A DNA stretch of 11,643 bases, from positions 1 to 11,643 of the forward strand of contig CAMNHH010000067.1 of assembly GCA_946539175.1 (NCBI GenBank), read 5' to 3'. Source of the stretch: an uncultured Clostridia bacterium (GTDB taxonomy: Bacteria > Bacillota > Clostridia > Oscillospirales > Oscillospiraceae). Shown here in pieces: positions 1 through 5,635 of the stretch (position 1 is the stretch's first letter; every line of letters begins with the position of its first letter). The notes beneath the pieces were generated by a model that saw only the letters and a program-made list of their open reading frames with translations, ran no database searches and was not told where the DNA came from. Position numbers and translations under genes: made by a program.

Positions 1-70
1 GAACACAGGGGACGGTTCTCTGTGTTGCAGAACACAGAGAACCGTCCCCTGTGTTCCCGTCCCCTGTGTT
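1..70. repeat. Palindromic REP-like repeat, copy 1
   Basis: Two perfectly complementary 25-bp arms (2-26 and 31-55) are separated by the 4-nt loop GCAG. The last 13 nt of the right arm (CGTCCCCTGTGTT, 43-55) are repeated directly at 58-70. A second copy at 1837-1906 matches at 69 of 70 positions (C57 versus A1893). The element lies at the window edge, so its left boundary and flank are unseen. The reading frame of the adjoining ribF tail is open through the whole repeat to position 1. No T-run follows the stem, so it is not a typical intrinsic terminator. Compact inverted repeats of this kind resemble REP/REPIN elements moved by IS200-like RAYT transposases; that mechanism is inference, since no transposase is in the window. 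Confidence 0.93.
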
Positions 71-300
71 ATATCGGCGTCTGCAACGTGGGCACCCGGC
101 CCACTGTGGGCGGCCACCGGCGGACGGTGGAGACCTGGCTGGAGGACTTCAACGGCGATCTCTACGGGCAGAAGCTGACGCTGGACTTCTATCGCTTTCT
201 CCGGCCCGAGCAGAGCTTCCCCGATCTGGAGGCCCTGCGCGCCCAGGTGGAGCGGGACAAGACCGCCGCCCTGGCATATTTCGATCAAACCCGGAGGTAA
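70..300 (+). pseudogene. 3' fragment of ribF-like gene (flavokinase domain end), copy 1
   Basis: The reading frame after the repeat encodes YIGVCNVGTRPTV, then RRTVETWLE, then GDLYG and LTLDFYRFLRPEQSF, ending at TAA 298-300. This is the C-terminal flavokinase part of bifunctional RibF (riboflavin kinase/FAD synthetase): the N-x-GxRPTV segment, the TVE motif with the catalytic Glu, the GDLYG turn and the final helix. Only about 76 residues are present of a protein usually near 310. The N-terminal FMN adenylyltransferase domain and the start of the kinase domain are replaced by the palindrome. The only in-frame start near the join is GTG at 22, inside the repeat and without a visible Shine-Dalgarno site. 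Because the frame stays open to the window edge, an in-frame insertion into a complete upstream ribF cannot be excluded. It may be a remnant, a translated small protein or the end of a disrupted ribF. Confidence 0.8.
293..298 (+). promoter_or_regulatory. RBS of lipoprotein gene, overlapping ribF' stop
   Basis: GGAGGT lies 7 nt before ATG 306 and fixes that start. It overlaps the last codons and the first base of the TAA stop (298-300) of the upstream ribF fragment, an arrangement that would permit translational coupling if the fragment is translated. Confidence 0.8.
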
Positions 301-305
301 TTCGC

Positions 306-1745
306 ATGAAACGAACCCTTTGTTTCCTTCTGGCCCTGCTTCTGCTCTGCGGCTGCACGCAGACGCCGGAGACGCCCGCAAGTTCTTCGCTTCCCACGTC
401 GGAAACTGCCGCGCCTGTAAGCACCGGGGACGCGCTTGCGGGACCCGAGGCCCTGGACGCTGAAACTGTTCTGCTCTATCGGCAGGCGGATTTTGAGGCC
501 CGGCAAGGCGTTCTGTTCCCGTTGGACGAGCTGCTGGCAGCCCCGGCGGAGACCCTCCTGCCCCGGACCCATCACTATGACGATTTATTCTCCGGCGACG
601 CCGCCCTCTGGCTGCGCCTGCTGGACTACGCCCTGGCCAACGGCTATCAGGGCTTCTCGGTTCCGGAGGGAACGCTTTCCCCCATTGACGTGACCCAACG
701 CCGGGCCCTGGCTTTCGCCTACCGCATTGACGGCGGCAAGGTTCTGACCATGGACCGGGATGGCTGCACCACGGTCTGGTATGAATGCCAGAAGCCGGAT
801 ACCATGGAGAAATTCTCCCTGGGTCTGGCCGCCGCCCGTGAGCTGGCCGCTCAAGCCCCCCGGGGCGACGACTGGGAGACCGCATACTGGCTGTTCTCCT
901 GGCTGGGCGAGCACGTGGCCTACGGAGAGCGGACGCCCTACTACTTCCAGCGGGGCCATCTGCTCTACGACGCTCTGGTGGAGCGCGACTGCCTCTGCTC
1001 CGGCTACGCCGACTCCATGTACTACCTCTGCAATCTCTGCGGGGTGGAATGCCTCTCGGTGTACGGTCTTGCCAGCGATCCGGAAACCGCCGGCGGTCTG
1101 GCCGACCACCTCTGGAATCAAGTGCGGATCTACGGAACCTGGTATGTCTGCGACCCCACAATGAACGCGGTCTCCAAGCTGGGCAGACCGGCCATTGCCT
1201 TCGGCCTGTCCGCTGAGACCATGTACCTGCAGGGGCGCAACAAGCCCACCGGGGAGTACACCGACGCCTCCCTGATCCCCGCCTGCGAGACAAACTTCGA
1301 TCCTGTGACTGCCTGGAACGCAAGCCCGGAAGGGGCCCTGCGAAGCTGGCTCTGGTTTGCCGCCTACGACGCCCTGGAGCCCACGATCCTGCTGCTGCAA
1401 GCCGGACTGTTGACCCGGGAGACGAAGAGCACGCCCTCCGAGGACGGCGTCAGCGCCTCCACAAATATCCCCTATGCGGACTTCACCGCCTGGGCCGACC
1501 GCTTTATGAGCGAAACGGCGCGGGCAGACTTCCCCTTCCGCTTCTCCGAAGCGGAGGACGGCGGCCTGTTCCTGCAAAAGTCGGAGACCGACACCCGGAG
1601 CTTCTGGCGCTCCCTGAAGCTTCACAGCGTTGCCGCCAACGGCGACGGCACCTGGAGCGCCGACCTGGGCGCCGCCACCGCCGTCTTCACCGTCTCCCAA
1701 AGCGCCGACGGCCTCTACCGCATCGAAAGCATCGAACTGCATTGA
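306..1745 (+). CDS. Transglutaminase-like domain lipoprotein
   Basis: This predicted 479-residue lipoprotein would be anchored on the outer face of the membrane. The N-terminus has basic residues, a hydrophobic stretch and the lipobox LCGC with Cys17 as lipidation site, followed by a Ser/Thr/Pro-rich linker to about residue 45. A transglutaminase-like (papain-fold, PF01841-type) core is visible around 220-290: Cys231 in LCSGYA, His268 in DHLWNQV and Asp283 in CDPT, the standard Cys-His-Asp order, so the site looks intact. Such domains in Firmicutes lipoproteins may be cysteine proteases or cross-linking enzymes; the substrate is unknown. The C-terminal part (about 300-479) has no family I recognise. 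The open frame extends upstream to 51, but only ATG 306 has an RBS and a signal peptide. It is flanked on both sides by repeat/ribF' units. I see no promoter in the 305 bases upstream. Confidence 0.85.
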   Translation: MKRTLCFLLALLLLCGCTQTPETPASSSLPTSETAAPVSTGDALAGPEALDAETVLLYRQADFEARQGVLFPLDELLAAPAETLLPRTHHYDDLFSGDAALWLRLLDYALANGYQGFSVPEGTLSPIDVTQRRALAFAYRIDGGKVLTMDRDGCTTVWYECQKPDTMEKFSLGLAAARELAAQAPRGDDWETAYWLFSWLGEHVAYGERTPYYFQRGHLLYDALVERDCLCSGYADSMYYLCNLCGVECLSVYGLASDPETAGGLADHLWNQVRIYGTWYVCDPTMNAVSKLGRPAIAFGLSAETMYLQGRNKPTGEYTDASLIPACETNFDPVTAWNASPEGALRSWLWFAAYDALEPTILLLQAGLLTRETKSTPSEDGVSASTNIPYADFTAWADRFMSETARADFPFRFSEAEDGGLFLQKSETDTRSFWRSLKLHSVAANGDGTWSADLGAATAVFTVSQSADGLYRIESIELH

Positions 1746-1752
1746 CCACCGT

Positions 1753-1825
1753 AGGGGGCGGCGTCCTCGACGCCCCGACGCAATCGATTTCTGAGACCTG
1801 CGGGGCGTCGAGGACGCCGCCCCCT
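1753..1825. repeat. Perfect 25-bp inverted repeat, second REP-like family
   Basis: Arms 1753-1777 and 1801-1825 are exactly complementary, with a 23-nt loop. The arms carry GGGGGCGGCGTCCTCGACG and its complement. The sequence is unrelated to the 70-bp repeat that begins 11 nt later. It starts 7 nt after the lipoprotein stop codon. It could end transcription or protect the mRNA 3' end as a stable hairpin, but A-rich rather than T-rich sequence follows (CTGCAAAAATGGGG), so it is not a canonical intrinsic terminator for the + strand. Read on the - strand, the bases after the stem also lack a T-run. It is more likely a dispersed intergenic repeat. Confidence 0.88.
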
Positions 1826-1836
1826 GCAAAAATGGG

Positions 1837-1906
1837 GAACACAGGGGACGGTTCTCTGTGTTGCAGAACACAGAGAACCGTCCCCTGTGTTCACGTCCCC
1901 TGTGTT
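1837..1906. repeat. Palindromic REP-like repeat, copy 2
   Basis: This is the 69/70-identical second copy of the repeat at 1-70. Its 25-bp arms are 1838-1862 and 1867-1891, with a GCAG loop and the 13-nt direct repeat of the arm end at 1894-1906. The only change from copy 1 is A at 1893. It is joined to the ribF-like tail at exactly the same codon as copy 1, but its left flank is the unrelated inverted repeat at 1753-1825. Confidence 0.93.
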
Positions 1907-2133
1907 ATATCGGTGTCTGCAACGTGGGGACCCGGCCCACCGTGGGGGGGCACCGGCGGACGGTGGAGACCTGGCTGGAGGGCTTCCAGGGAGACCTCTA
2001 CGGCAAGCGGCTGACGGTGGACTTCTACCGCCGCCTGCGGGACGAGCGGAAGTTCGACAGCCTGGAGGATCTACGGGAGGAGATCTTCCGCAATCAGGAA
2101 CAGGCACGCACGTATTTTGGTACACAAAAATGA
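1906..2133 (+). pseudogene. 3' fragment of ribF-like gene, copy 2
   Basis: About 75 residues of the RibF flavokinase C-terminus follow the palindrome in frame, ending at TGA 2131-2133. The first 25 residues, from YIGVCNVGTRPTV to TVETWLE, are identical to copy 1. The remainder has diverged (for example FYRRLRDERKFDSLEDL versus FYRFLRPEQSFPDLEAL), giving about 49 of 75 identical residues overall. No RibF N-terminal coding sequence lies upstream: the same frame meets a stop at 1792-1794 and crosses the unrelated inverted repeat. This copy is therefore definitely truncated. The only in-frame start near the join is GTG 1858, inside the palindrome, with no visible RBS. It ends 22 nt before the start of the aldo/keto reductase gene. 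A remnant is most likely; a translated small flavin-kinase-tail peptide is possible. Confidence 0.82.
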
Positions 2134-2140
2134 ACAATAT

Positions 2141-2147
2141 AAGGAGG
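2141..2147 (+). promoter_or_regulatory. RBS of aldo/keto reductase gene
   Basis: AAGGAGG lies 8 nt before ATG 2156. This selects that start over the upstream in-frame GTG at 2117, which falls inside the ribF' fragment. Confidence 0.85.
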
Positions 2148-2155
2148 CCCGCGTT

Positions 2156-3289
2156 ATGACCAACCCGTTTTTCCCCGAGATCCACGGCAAATTCGGCTTC
2201 GGCTGCATGCGGCTGCCGGAAGTCAACGGCGAGATCGACCTGGAGCATTTCTCCAAGATGGTGGACTGCTTCCTGGAGGCCGGTCTGAACTACTTCGACA
2301 CCGCCCACGTCTACCACGGGGGCAAGAGCGAGCCTGCCCTGAAGGCGGCCCTGACCGGCCGTCACCCCCGGGAAGCCTATCTGCTGGCGGACAAGCTCTC
2401 CGGCTCCACCTTTGAGAAGGAGGCGGACATTCGCCCCCTCTTCGCGAAGCAGCTGGAGCTGCTGGGGGTGGAGTATCTGGACTTCTATCTGATGCACGCC
2501 CAGAACGCCCGGAACTTTGAGAAATACAAGGCCTGCCGGGCCTACGAGACCGCCCTGGCCCTGAAGGCCGAGGGGAAGATCCGCCACGTGGGTCTCTCCT
2601 TCCACGACACCGCCGAGGTGCTGGACCGGATTCTCACCGAGTACCCCCAGATGGAGTTCGTGCAGATCCAGTTCAACTACCTGGACGACGGAGACCCCGC
2701 CGTGGACTCCCGCCGGGTCTACGAGACCTGCGTGAAGCACAACAAGCCCGTCGTCGTCATGGAGCCCATCAAGGGCGGCACCCTGGTGAAGCTGCCCGAG
2801 GAGGACAAGGCCCGCTACGCGGCGCTGGGCAAGTCCCCCGCCGAGATGGCCCTGCGCTACGCCGCCGGCTTCCCCCAGATGATGATGGTGCTCTCCGGCA
2901 TGAGCGACCTGGACCAGGTCCGGGAGAACGTCAGCTTCATGGCCCCGGCCCTGCCCCTGAACGAGGCGGAGCAGGCTGCGGTGGAGGCCGTGCGGGATCA
3001 TCTGCGGAGCATGAAGCTCATCGGCTGCACCGGCTGCCGCTACTGCGTGGACGGCTGCCCCATGGGCATTCTGATCCCCGATCTGTTCCACAGCCTGGAC
3101 TTCCGCTCGGAGCGCCACGACTGGAACCAGGACCGCTATTACCGCACCGTCCTGACCAAGGACCACGGCAAGGCCTCCGACTGCATCCAGTGCGGGGCCT
3201 GCGAAATGTCCTGTCCCCAGAATCTGCCCATCCGGGACTACCTGGTGCAGATCGCGGAGAAATTTGAACCGAAGCAGGAAGAAACCTGA
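2156..3289 (+). CDS. Aldo/keto reductase with C-terminal 2x[4Fe-4S] ferredoxin domain
   Basis: This predicted 377-residue cytoplasmic oxidoreductase reads as an aldo/keto reductase TIM barrel over about 1-280. The AKR tetrad is visible: Asp48 and Tyr53 in YFDTAHVYHGG, Lys80 in LLADKLSG and His114 in FYLMHAQN. Residues 285-360 form a ferredoxin-like extension with two Cys clusters, CTGCRYCVDGCP (Cys291, 294, 297, 301) and CIQCGACEMSCP (Cys343, 346, 349, 353), fitting two [4Fe-4S] clusters. This Fe-S AKR subfamily is common in anaerobic Clostridia; electron carrier and substrate are not known from sequence. It is probably first in an operon with the DUF3737 gene (35-nt gap) and the PatB-type gene. 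The ATG is fixed by a strong RBS. I found no convincing promoter just upstream; transcription could start further up, in the repeat/ribF' region. Confidence 0.93.
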   Translation: MTNPFFPEIHGKFGFGCMRLPEVNGEIDLEHFSKMVDCFLEAGLNYFDTAHVYHGGKSEPALKAALTGRHPREAYLLADKLSGSTFEKEADIRPLFAKQLELLGVEYLDFYLMHAQNARNFEKYKACRAYETALALKAEGKIRHVGLSFHDTAEVLDRILTEYPQMEFVQIQFNYLDDGDPAVDSRRVYETCVKHNKPVVVMEPIKGGTLVKLPEEDKARYAALGKSPAEMALRYAAGFPQMMMVLSGMSDLDQVRENVSFMAPALPLNEAEQAAVEAVRDHLRSMKLIGCTGCRYCVDGCPMGILIPDLFHSLDFRSERHDWNQDRYYRTVLTKDHGKASDCIQCGACEMSCPQNLPIRDYLVQIAEKFEPKQEET

Positions 3290-3324
3290 AACCAAGCATT
3301 CCAGAACACCTAGGAGGAACCAAC

Positions 3325-4203
3325 ATGAGAGAACTGAAGCAAGGCTATTTTACCGGTGAGCGCGCCCTGTTTGGGGAGCATGATCTGAAAATCGTGGACT
3401 CCGTCTTCGACGCGGGGGAATCCCCCCTGAAGGAGTGCCATGATCTGGTGCTGCGGGGCGACCTGTTCCGCTGGAAGTACCCCCTGTGGTACTGCAAGAA
3501 CGTGGACGTGGAGGGCTGCACCTGGTTTGAGATGGCCCGGGCCGGCGTCTGGTACACCGACAACATCCGGGTCAAAAACGCCGTCATCCAGGCCCCCAAG
3601 AACTTCCGCCGCTGCAGCGGCCTGATTCTGGAGGACGTGGTTTTCACCAACCCCACCGAGACCATCTGGTCCTGCAAGAACGTGCGGCTGAAGAACGTCA
3701 GCGCCGCCGGAGCCCCCTACTTCTGCATGAACAGCGAGAATCTGGAGATCGACGGTCTGACCCTGGACGGCAACTACTCCTTCGACGGGGCCAGGAACGT
3801 GGTGATCCGCAACTCCCGGATGCTGACCAAGGACGCCTTCTGGAACACGGAGAACGTGACGGTCTACGACTCCTTCATCTCCGGCGAGTACCTGGGCTGG
3901 AACGCCAAAAATCTGACCCTGGTGAACTGCACCATCCAGAGTCTCCAGGGCATGAACTACATCGAGGGTCTGAAGCTGGTGAACTGCAAGCTGGTGAACA
4001 CCACCCTGGCCTTTGAATACGCCACCGTGGAGGCCGAGGTCAGCTCCAAAATCGACAGCGTGCTGAACCCCATCTCCGGCAGCATCAAGGCCCCCGCCAT
4101 CGGGGAGCTGATCCTGGAGAAGGACTTCATCGACCCGGCGAAAACCGAAATCGACTGCCCCGAGATTGGCGAGACCCAGGAGCATCCGGAGTGGAGACGC
4201 TGA
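3325..4203 (+). CDS. DUF3737 family protein (beta-helix-like)
   Basis: This 292-residue protein of unknown function is recognised as DUF3737 from its overall pattern and length. An RBS (AGGAGG, 3312-3317) lies 7 nt before the ATG. Most of the chain is a periodic series of short beta-strand rungs about 20 residues apart: HDLKIVDSVF (19-28), HDLVLRGDLF (39-48), KNVDVEGCTW (58-67), DNIRVKNAVI (79-88), SGLILEDVVF (98-107), KNVRLKNVSA (118-127), ENLEIDGLTL (138-147), RNVVIRNSRM (157-166), ENVTVYDSFI (176-185), KNLTLVNCTI (195-204) and EGLKLVNCKL (214-223). This fits a right-handed parallel beta-helix (inference). It is rich in Trp, Tyr and Cys. No signal peptide or membrane segment is seen, so it is probably cytoplasmic. 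Its position between an Fe-S AKR and a C-S lyase suggests a shared pathway, but no catalytic residues can be named. Confidence 0.88.
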   Translation: MRELKQGYFTGERALFGEHDLKIVDSVFDAGESPLKECHDLVLRGDLFRWKYPLWYCKNVDVEGCTWFEMARAGVWYTDNIRVKNAVIQAPKNFRRCSGLILEDVVFTNPTETIWSCKNVRLKNVSAAGAPYFCMNSENLEIDGLTLDGNYSFDGARNVVIRNSRMLTKDAFWNTENVTVYDSFISGEYLGWNAKNLTLVNCTIQSLQGMNYIEGLKLVNCKLVNTTLAFEYATVEAEVSSKIDSVLNPISGSIKAPAIGELILEKDFIDPAKTEIDCPEIGETQEHPEWRR

Positions 4204-4208
4204 TACGA

Positions 4209-4300
4209 ATTGAAAATTGAAAGTTGAAAATTGAAAATTATCGGAGTTTTTCAAATTGCAATTTGAAAAACACATTCATTTTCAACTTTTCACTTTCAAC
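4209..4300. repeat. AT-rich nested inverted repeat between DUF3737 and patB-like genes
   Basis: In an otherwise GC-rich window this gap is strongly AT-rich. The left side has four tandem 7-bp TTGAAAA/G units (4210-4237). The right side carries imperfect complements, TTTTCAA (4279-4285), CTTTTCA (4286-4292) and CTTTCAA (4293-4299). In the middle is a perfect 26-bp palindrome, 4246-4271 (arms GTTTTTCAAATTG and its complement, no spacer). The whole could fold as one long imperfect hairpin. It is probably a dispersed intergenic repeat. It might also act as an mRNA processing site or contain a promoter for the third gene, but I see no clear -35/-10 pair. Confidence 0.85.
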
Positions 4301-4304
4301 TGAT

Positions 4305-4310
4305 AAGGAG
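4305..4310 (+). promoter_or_regulatory. RBS of PatB/MalY-type gene
   Basis: AAGGAG lies 6 nt before ATG 4317 and only 3 nt before the adjacent in-frame ATG 4314, so 4317 is preferred. The longer open frame beginning at TTG 4224 lies in the AT-rich repeat, has no RBS and is rejected. Confidence 0.8.
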
Positions 4311-4316
4311 ACCATG

Positions 4317-5471
4317 ATGCAACGCTACAATTTCGATACGCCGCCCAGCAGACGGGGGTCCCTGTGCTATAAGTGGGACTGCAGGCCCGGGGAGCTGCCC
4401 ATGTGGATCGCGGACATGGACTTTGAGACCGCCCCCTGCGTGCGGGAGGCCCTGCAAAGGCGGCTGGACCACGGGATCTTCGGCTACGACGACATGGGCC
4501 CCGCCTGGGCGGACGCCTATGTGGGCTGGTGGCGGGAGCGCCACGGGCTGGAAATGGAGCCGGAAAATCTGATCTTCTCCACCGGCGTGGTGGCCTCCAT
4601 CTCCTCTCTGGTGCGGAAGCTCACCACCCCCAACGAGAACGTGCTGATCCAGACCCCGGTGTATAACATCTTCTTCAACTCCATCCTCAACAACGGCTGC
4701 CGGGTGCTGGAAAGCCCCCTGCGCCGGGAGGGGGAGGAATGGCGCATAGACTTTGCCGACCTGGAAGCCAAGCTGGCAGACCCCCAGACCACGCTGATGA
4801 TCCTCTGCAACCCCCACAATCCCGTGGGCCGGATCTGGAGCCGGGAGGAGCTGGCCCGGATCGGCACCCTGTGCCAAAAGCACCACGTCACGGTGATCTC
4901 CGACGAGATCCACTGCGACCTGACGGCGCCGGGGATCGGCTACGTCCCCTTTGCCTCTGTGGACGAGAGCTGCCGGTCCGTCTCCATCACCTGCATCGCC
5001 CCCACCAAGGCCTTCAACATCGCGGGGATGCACTCCTCCGCCGTCTACGCGGCGGACCCGGTGCTGCGCCACAAGGCCTGGCGGGCTCTGAACACCGACG
5101 AGGCGGCGGAGCCCAACAGCTTCGCGGCCCCCGCCGCCATCGCGGCCTTCACGGAGGGCGGCCCCTGGCTGGACGCCCTGCGGGACTATATCTGGGCCAA
5201 CAAGCGGCTGGTGCGGGACTTCTGCGCCCGGGAGCTGCCGGAGGTGAAGATTCCCGTCAGTCCGGCCACCTATCTGATCTGGGCGGACGTATCCGCGCTG
5301 ACGGAGGACGTGCAGGACTTCACAGACCGGCTCCGGGCCGAAACGGGGCTCTGGGTCACCCCGGGCACCACCTACGGCCAAAGCGGCGAGGGCTTCTTCC
5401 GCTGGAACGTGGCCTGCCCCCGGAGCACCGTGGAGGACGCCCTGGGGCGGCTGAAGGCGTTTGTTGGGTAG
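4317..5471 (+). CDS. PatB/MalY-type PLP-dependent C-S lyase / aminotransferase
   Basis: This 384-residue fold-type I PLP enzyme of the MalY/PatB group has about the usual length. The start MQRYNFDTPPSRRGSLCYKW and the PMWIADMDF segment (28-36) are typical of the group. Also visible are FGYDDMG (55-61), CNPHNPVGR (164-172), SDEIHCDL (195-202), the PLP Schiff-base Lys231 in APTKAFNIAG, and Arg362 in FFRWNVACPR, the expected carboxylate-binding Arg. Family members cleave cystathionine or cysteine S-conjugates (beta-lyase, releasing pyruvate, ammonia and a thiol); MalY also affects maltose regulation in E. coli. Exact substrate here is unknown. It is third in the probable AKR-DUF3737-PatB operon but separated from DUF3737 by 113 nt holding an AT-rich inverted repeat, so it may be partly independently expressed. 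ATG 4314 is an alternative start one codon upstream. Confidence 0.93.
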   Translation: MQRYNFDTPPSRRGSLCYKWDCRPGELPMWIADMDFETAPCVREALQRRLDHGIFGYDDMGPAWADAYVGWWRERHGLEMEPENLIFSTGVVASISSLVRKLTTPNENVLIQTPVYNIFFNSILNNGCRVLESPLRREGEEWRIDFADLEAKLADPQTTLMILCNPHNPVGRIWSREELARIGTLCQKHHVTVISDEIHCDLTAPGIGYVPFASVDESCRSVSITCIAPTKAFNIAGMHSSAVYAADPVLRHKAWRALNTDEAAEPNSFAAPAAIAAFTEGGPWLDALRDYIWANKRLVRDFCARELPEVKIPVSPATYLIWADVSALTEDVQDFTDRLRAETGLWVTPGTTYGQSGEGFFRWNVACPRSTVEDALGRLKAFVG

Positions 5472-5498
5472 CTTATAGGTTATAGCTTGTAGGTTATA
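5471..5498. repeat. 14-bp tandem repeat after patB-like gene
   Basis: GCTTATAGGTTATA (5471-5484) is followed directly by GCTTGTAGGTTATA (5485-5498), 13 of 14 identical. The first unit begins on the last base of the PatB stop codon TAG (5469-5471). It is AT-rich against GC-rich surroundings and looks like a fragment of a dispersed intergenic repeat. Confidence 0.75.
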
Positions 5499-5525
5499 GC
5501 GTCCGGCGTTCAGCGCTCAGCTAAC

Positions 5526-5600
5526 GTAGGGACAAGCCCTGCTTGTCCGCCGATCTGTGCCAGACCCGCCGCAGGGGACGGGCTTCCCGTCCCGCCGTAC
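5526..5600. repeat. Paired hairpins, third REP-like repeat family
   Basis: Two short perfect stems lie 26 nt apart: GGACAAGC (5530-5537) with GCTTGTCC (5541-5548), and GGGACGGG (5575-5582) with CCCGTCCC (5586-5593), each with a 3-nt loop. The segment is bounded by GTA (5526-5528) and TAC (5598-5600), and the two halves are imperfect reverse complements of one another, as in REPIN-like doublets. No T-run follows either stem, so a role as intrinsic terminator for the patB operon is not supported. Confidence 0.7.
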
Positions 5601-5635
5601 TCCGCATAAAACGGAAATGAGGAAAGAAACTGCCC

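Noticed and set aside
51..305. Upstream extension of the lipoprotein frame
   Set aside because: It overlaps the ribF' fragment in another frame, lacks an RBS and would bury the signal peptide.
1753..1825. Intrinsic terminator for the lipoprotein gene
   Set aside because: The stem is strong, but the loop is 23 nt and no T-run follows on either strand; classed as a repeat.
585..1871. 428-residue open frame on the - strand
   Set aside because: It is antisense to the transglutaminase-like lipoprotein, which has a signal peptide, RBS and catalytic triad.
1..1906. CRISPR-like repeats
   Set aside because: There are only two palindromic copies, 1.8 kb apart, without regular spacers or cas genes.
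1715..3295. 526-residue open frame on the - strand
   Set aside because: It is a shadow of the aldo/keto reductase gene and the repeat/ribF' unit, with a composition-driven Gly/Val/His/Gln-rich translation and no family motifs.
4224..4313. TTG start giving a 415-residue PatB-type protein
   Set aside because: The extension lies within the AT-rich repeat, has no RBS and adds residues not typical of the family.
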